From Thermoplasmata archaeon (GTDB lineage: Archaea > Thermoplasmatota > Thermoplasmata > Lutacidiplasmatales > UBA184), in assembly GCA_030040755.1 (NCBI GenBank), contig JASHTC010000204.1:1-6710 (forward strand): a stretch of DNA of 6,710 bases. The letters are read 5' to 3'. The stretch's first letter is position 1. Every line of letters starts with the position of its first letter. Below the pieces are notes generated by a model. That model was not told the DNA's origin and searched no databases. It saw only the letters and a program-made list of their open reading frames with translations. The position numbers and the translations under genes are program-made. Positions 5,253 to 6,710 of the stretch are shown here, piece by piece.

Positions 5253-6398
5253 ATGCCGGCTCGGTCTCCGCTTCCGGACGACCCCCTCGCCGGGGAGCTG
5301 GACGCCTTCGTCCGCCAGCATCGTCTCGCCGAGCGGGGCCGGGAACTGGACCGCACGCCCGAGTTTCCGCGGGCGGAGTTCCGAGCGATGGGCGAGGCCG
5401 GATGGCTCGGGCTCACGACCTCCGCCGCCGCGGGGGGACGGGCGCTCCCGCCGTCCCGAGCGGGCGTCCTGCTCCACCGCTTGGCCTACCGGGCTGGGAC
5501 GGTGTTCGCCAAGCTCGCGCTCCAGCCCGAGTTCTCCTCCGTGCTGGCCGAGCACGGGTCGCCGACCCTTCGGGAGCACTGGGTGCTTCCGCTGGCCGCG
5601 GGGCGGCGGCTGGTGGGCAACCAGCTCACCGAGCCGGCGGCGGGCTCGGACGCGCAGCGCCTCGAGCTCGTCGCCCGACGCGAGGGCGACTCGTACCTCC
5701 TCAACGGGACGAAGACCGAGGTGGCGTTCGCCGAGGAGGCGGAAGCGGCCATCGTGTACGGCCGCGTCGGGGACGATGCGACACAGGGGATCACGGCCTT
5801 CCTGGTGCCCCAGGACCTGCGCGGAGTCGAGCGCCATCGAACGGCCACCGACCTCGGGGAACGGTGGCAGCGCCGAGGCACGGTCGCCTACCACGACGTC
5901 CGGCTACCCGCCGACCACCGGCTCGGGGAGGAGGGTCGGGGGTTCGAGTACGTGCGACCGGAGCTGACCCGCGAGCGGGCGCTTCTCGCCGCCATCTACC
6001 TCGGGGTGGGACGGGCCTCCTGGGAGGAGGTGGTCGCCTACGTCGGGGCCCGGTCGGCCTTCGGCCGGACCCTCTCCGGCCACGAGGCGGTCGCCTTCCC
6101 GCTGGTGGAGGACGGGGCGCGGCTGGAGGCCGCCTGGCTCTACGTCGAACGGGCCCTCCGTCGGCTCGAGAACGGCGAGGAGGTCGATGCCGAGGCCGCG
6201 CTGGCGAAGTGGATGGCCACGGAGGTTGCGCTCCGGGCGATCGACCATGCGATCCAGTTCCACGGCGGCCGCGGGTACTCCGCGGAGCTTCCGCACGAGC
6301 AACGGTGGCGCGACGTGCGCAGCGGCGCGATCGCCCATGGCCCTTCCGAGGTCATGCACCTGATCGCCGCGCGCGCGCTCTGGCCCCGGGGCGGATAG
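5253..6398 (+). CDS. Acyl-CoA dehydrogenase family flavoprotein with relocated catalytic glutamate
   Basis: At 381 residues this is the normal length for the family, which uses FAD to introduce an alpha-beta double bond into acyl-CoA and passes electrons to electron-transfer flavoprotein. An N-terminal helical domain (about 1-115) is followed by the signature NQLTEPAAGSD (123-133), the beta domain with NGTKTEV (151-157) and AFLVPQD, and a C-terminal helical domain with RSAFGRTLSG (267-276), QFHGGRGY (335-342) and the terminal helix. The medium-chain-type catalytic glutamate (YEGT loop) is absent; the segment reads IAHGPSEV (360-367). Instead E241 in TRERALLAA aligns with E254 of isovaleryl-CoA dehydrogenase, so that glutamate is the likely base. 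The usual flavin-packing K-x-W-I-T stretch is KTEVA, with E156 where Trp normally sits. Its ATG abuts the CoA-transferase stop, so the two act together: CoA activation, then oxidation. Substrate unknown; direct evidence of FAD binding is lacking, and a role other than desaturation is possible. Confidence 0.92.
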   Translation: MPARSPLPDDPLAGELDAFVRQHRLAERGRELDRTPEFPRAEFRAMGEAGWLGLTTSAAAGGRALPPSRAGVLLHRLAYRAGTVFAKLALQPEFSSVLAEHGSPTLREHWVLPLAAGRRLVGNQLTEPAAGSDAQRLELVARREGDSYLLNGTKTEVAFAEEAEAAIVYGRVGDDATQGITAFLVPQDLRGVERHRTATDLGERWQRRGTVAYHDVRLPADHRLGEEGRGFEYVRPELTRERALLAAIYLGVGRASWEEVVAYVGARSAFGRTLSGHEAVAFPLVEDGARLEAAWLYVERALRRLENGEEVDAEAALAKWMATEVALRAIDHAIQFHGGRGYSAELPHEQRWRDVRSGAIAHGPSEVMHLIAARALWPRGG

Positions 6399-6422
6399 CG
6401 AACCGGTGGGCCGGAGCGGCGA

Positions 6423-6710
6423 CTACCCGCCGGTCCGGCGGGCCCGCGTGCCGGCACGGTCCGCGAGAGCCGCCGACAGGGACGGGATGTTCGTGATGAT
6501 GAAGCGCCGCCCGCCGTGGCGGAGGAAGTCGAGCCCGGCCTCCACCTTCGGGGCCATGCTCCCTTCGCCGAATTCGCCGTGCGCGAGATGCGTAGCCAGC
6601 TGGCGGACGCTCACGCGGCCCAGCCAGTGCGGGCGGGCGCTCCCGTACCCCACGGCGGCGCCCGGGACATCCGTGACGATGGCCAACGTGTCGGCGCCCA
6701 GCTGGGTGGC
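6423..6710 (-). CDS. arcC: Carbamate kinase, partial (C-terminal 95 residues; gene enters from right edge)
   Basis: The visible frame begins at 6710 and ends at TAG 6425-6423. It reads ATQLGADTLAIVTDV (typical carbamate kinase block with the TDV aspartate), then LGRVSV, the diagnostic GSMAPKVEAGLDFLRHGG, with the lysine of the PKVEA motif that contacts nucleotide phosphates in the family, and RFIITNI near the end. Carbamate kinase interconverts carbamoyl phosphate plus ADP with carbamate plus ATP. In archaea it serves ATP formation from arginine, agmatine or purine breakdown, or carbamoyl-phosphate supply; which applies cannot be told here. An amino-acid kinase relative is less likely because GSMxPKVEA is specific to this family. 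The TTG at 6686 is not a start, since homology continues upstream to the window edge. It converges on the acyl-CoA dehydrogenase with a 24-base gap and no obvious terminator. Confidence 0.92.
   Translation of the reverse strand, partial: ATQLGADTLAIVTDVPGAAVGYGSARPHWLGRVSVRQLATHLAHGEFGEGSMAPKVEAGLDFLRHGGRRFIITNIPSLSAALADRAGTRARRTGG

Noticed and set aside
3114..5894. Minus-strand open frame of 926 codons running across the CoA-transferase and into the acyl-CoA dehydrogenase
   Set aside because: Only its last 245 codons match a protein family. The upstream part is low-complexity R/P/G/V translation antisense to two well-supported genes and is open only because stop codons are rare at this GC content.
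6399..6422. Terminator between the convergent acyl-CoA dehydrogenase and carbamate kinase genes
   Set aside because: The 24-base gap has no T run and no convincing hairpin on either strand.
6423..6686. Complete small gene starting at TTG 6686
   Set aside because: The carbamate kinase match continues upstream of the TTG to the window edge, so this is the end of a longer gene.
1..6710. CRISPR array, transposon ends, tRNA or other defence/mobile features
   Set aside because: No regularly spaced repeats, terminal inverted repeats, target duplications, tRNA-like folds or defence-protein motifs were seen. The window reads as metabolic genes.

Overview
The window looks archaeal, very GC-rich (about 70% by eye) and Arg-rich. 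The strongest taxonomic signal is a minus-strand operon carrying the archaeal alternative entry to the shikimate pathway: an ADH synthase (AroA') followed by a type II, NAD-dependent 3-dehydroquinate synthase (AroB'). The proteins lack the strong acidic bias of haloarchaea, so a GC-rich non-halophilic euryarchaeote, possibly a Thermoplasmata-like lineage, is my best guess. The lineage is inference only.

Layout from left to right. Positions 1-2920, minus strand, hold an aromatic amino-acid operon transcribed right to left. It starts with aroA' (2920-2168), then aroB' (2151-1123), which overlaps by an ATGA junction with a fused 3-dehydroquinate dehydratase/shikimate dehydrogenase (aroDE, 1126 to beyond the left edge). 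These three genes convert 6-deoxy-5-ketofructose 1-phosphate plus aspartate semialdehyde to shikimate via 3-dehydroquinate and 3-dehydroshikimate. Positions 2921-3113 are a GC-rich noncoding gap with short inverted repeats. Positions 3851-3114, minus strand, encode a heme-oxygenase-like diiron protein of the TenA/PqqC/CADD superfamily. Its six metal ligands are conserved, but the residues that CADD uses for self-sacrificing p-aminobenzoate synthesis are not.

Positions 3852-3938 are a short divergent promoter region. TATA-like elements lie about 25-27 bases upstream of both start codons, with no Shine-Dalgarno sequence, which suggests leaderless transcripts on both sides. Two small inverted repeats lie on the plus-strand side. 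Positions 3939-6398, plus strand, form a tight two-gene acyl-CoA unit: a family III (CaiB/BaiF-type) CoA-transferase, and an acyl-CoA dehydrogenase that starts on the base after its stop codon. The dehydrogenase lacks the usual C-terminal catalytic glutamate and has one at the isovaleryl/long-chain-type position instead. Together they would activate a carboxylic acid by CoA transfer and then oxidise the acyl-CoA at the alpha-beta bond; the substrate is not visible from sequence.

Positions 6423-6710, minus strand, are the C-terminal end of a carbamate kinase that enters from the right edge and converges on the dehydrogenase with a 24-base gap. I see no tRNA, rRNA, CRISPR array, insertion sequence or phage feature. 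The long open frames opposite the real genes are GC-rich shadows.
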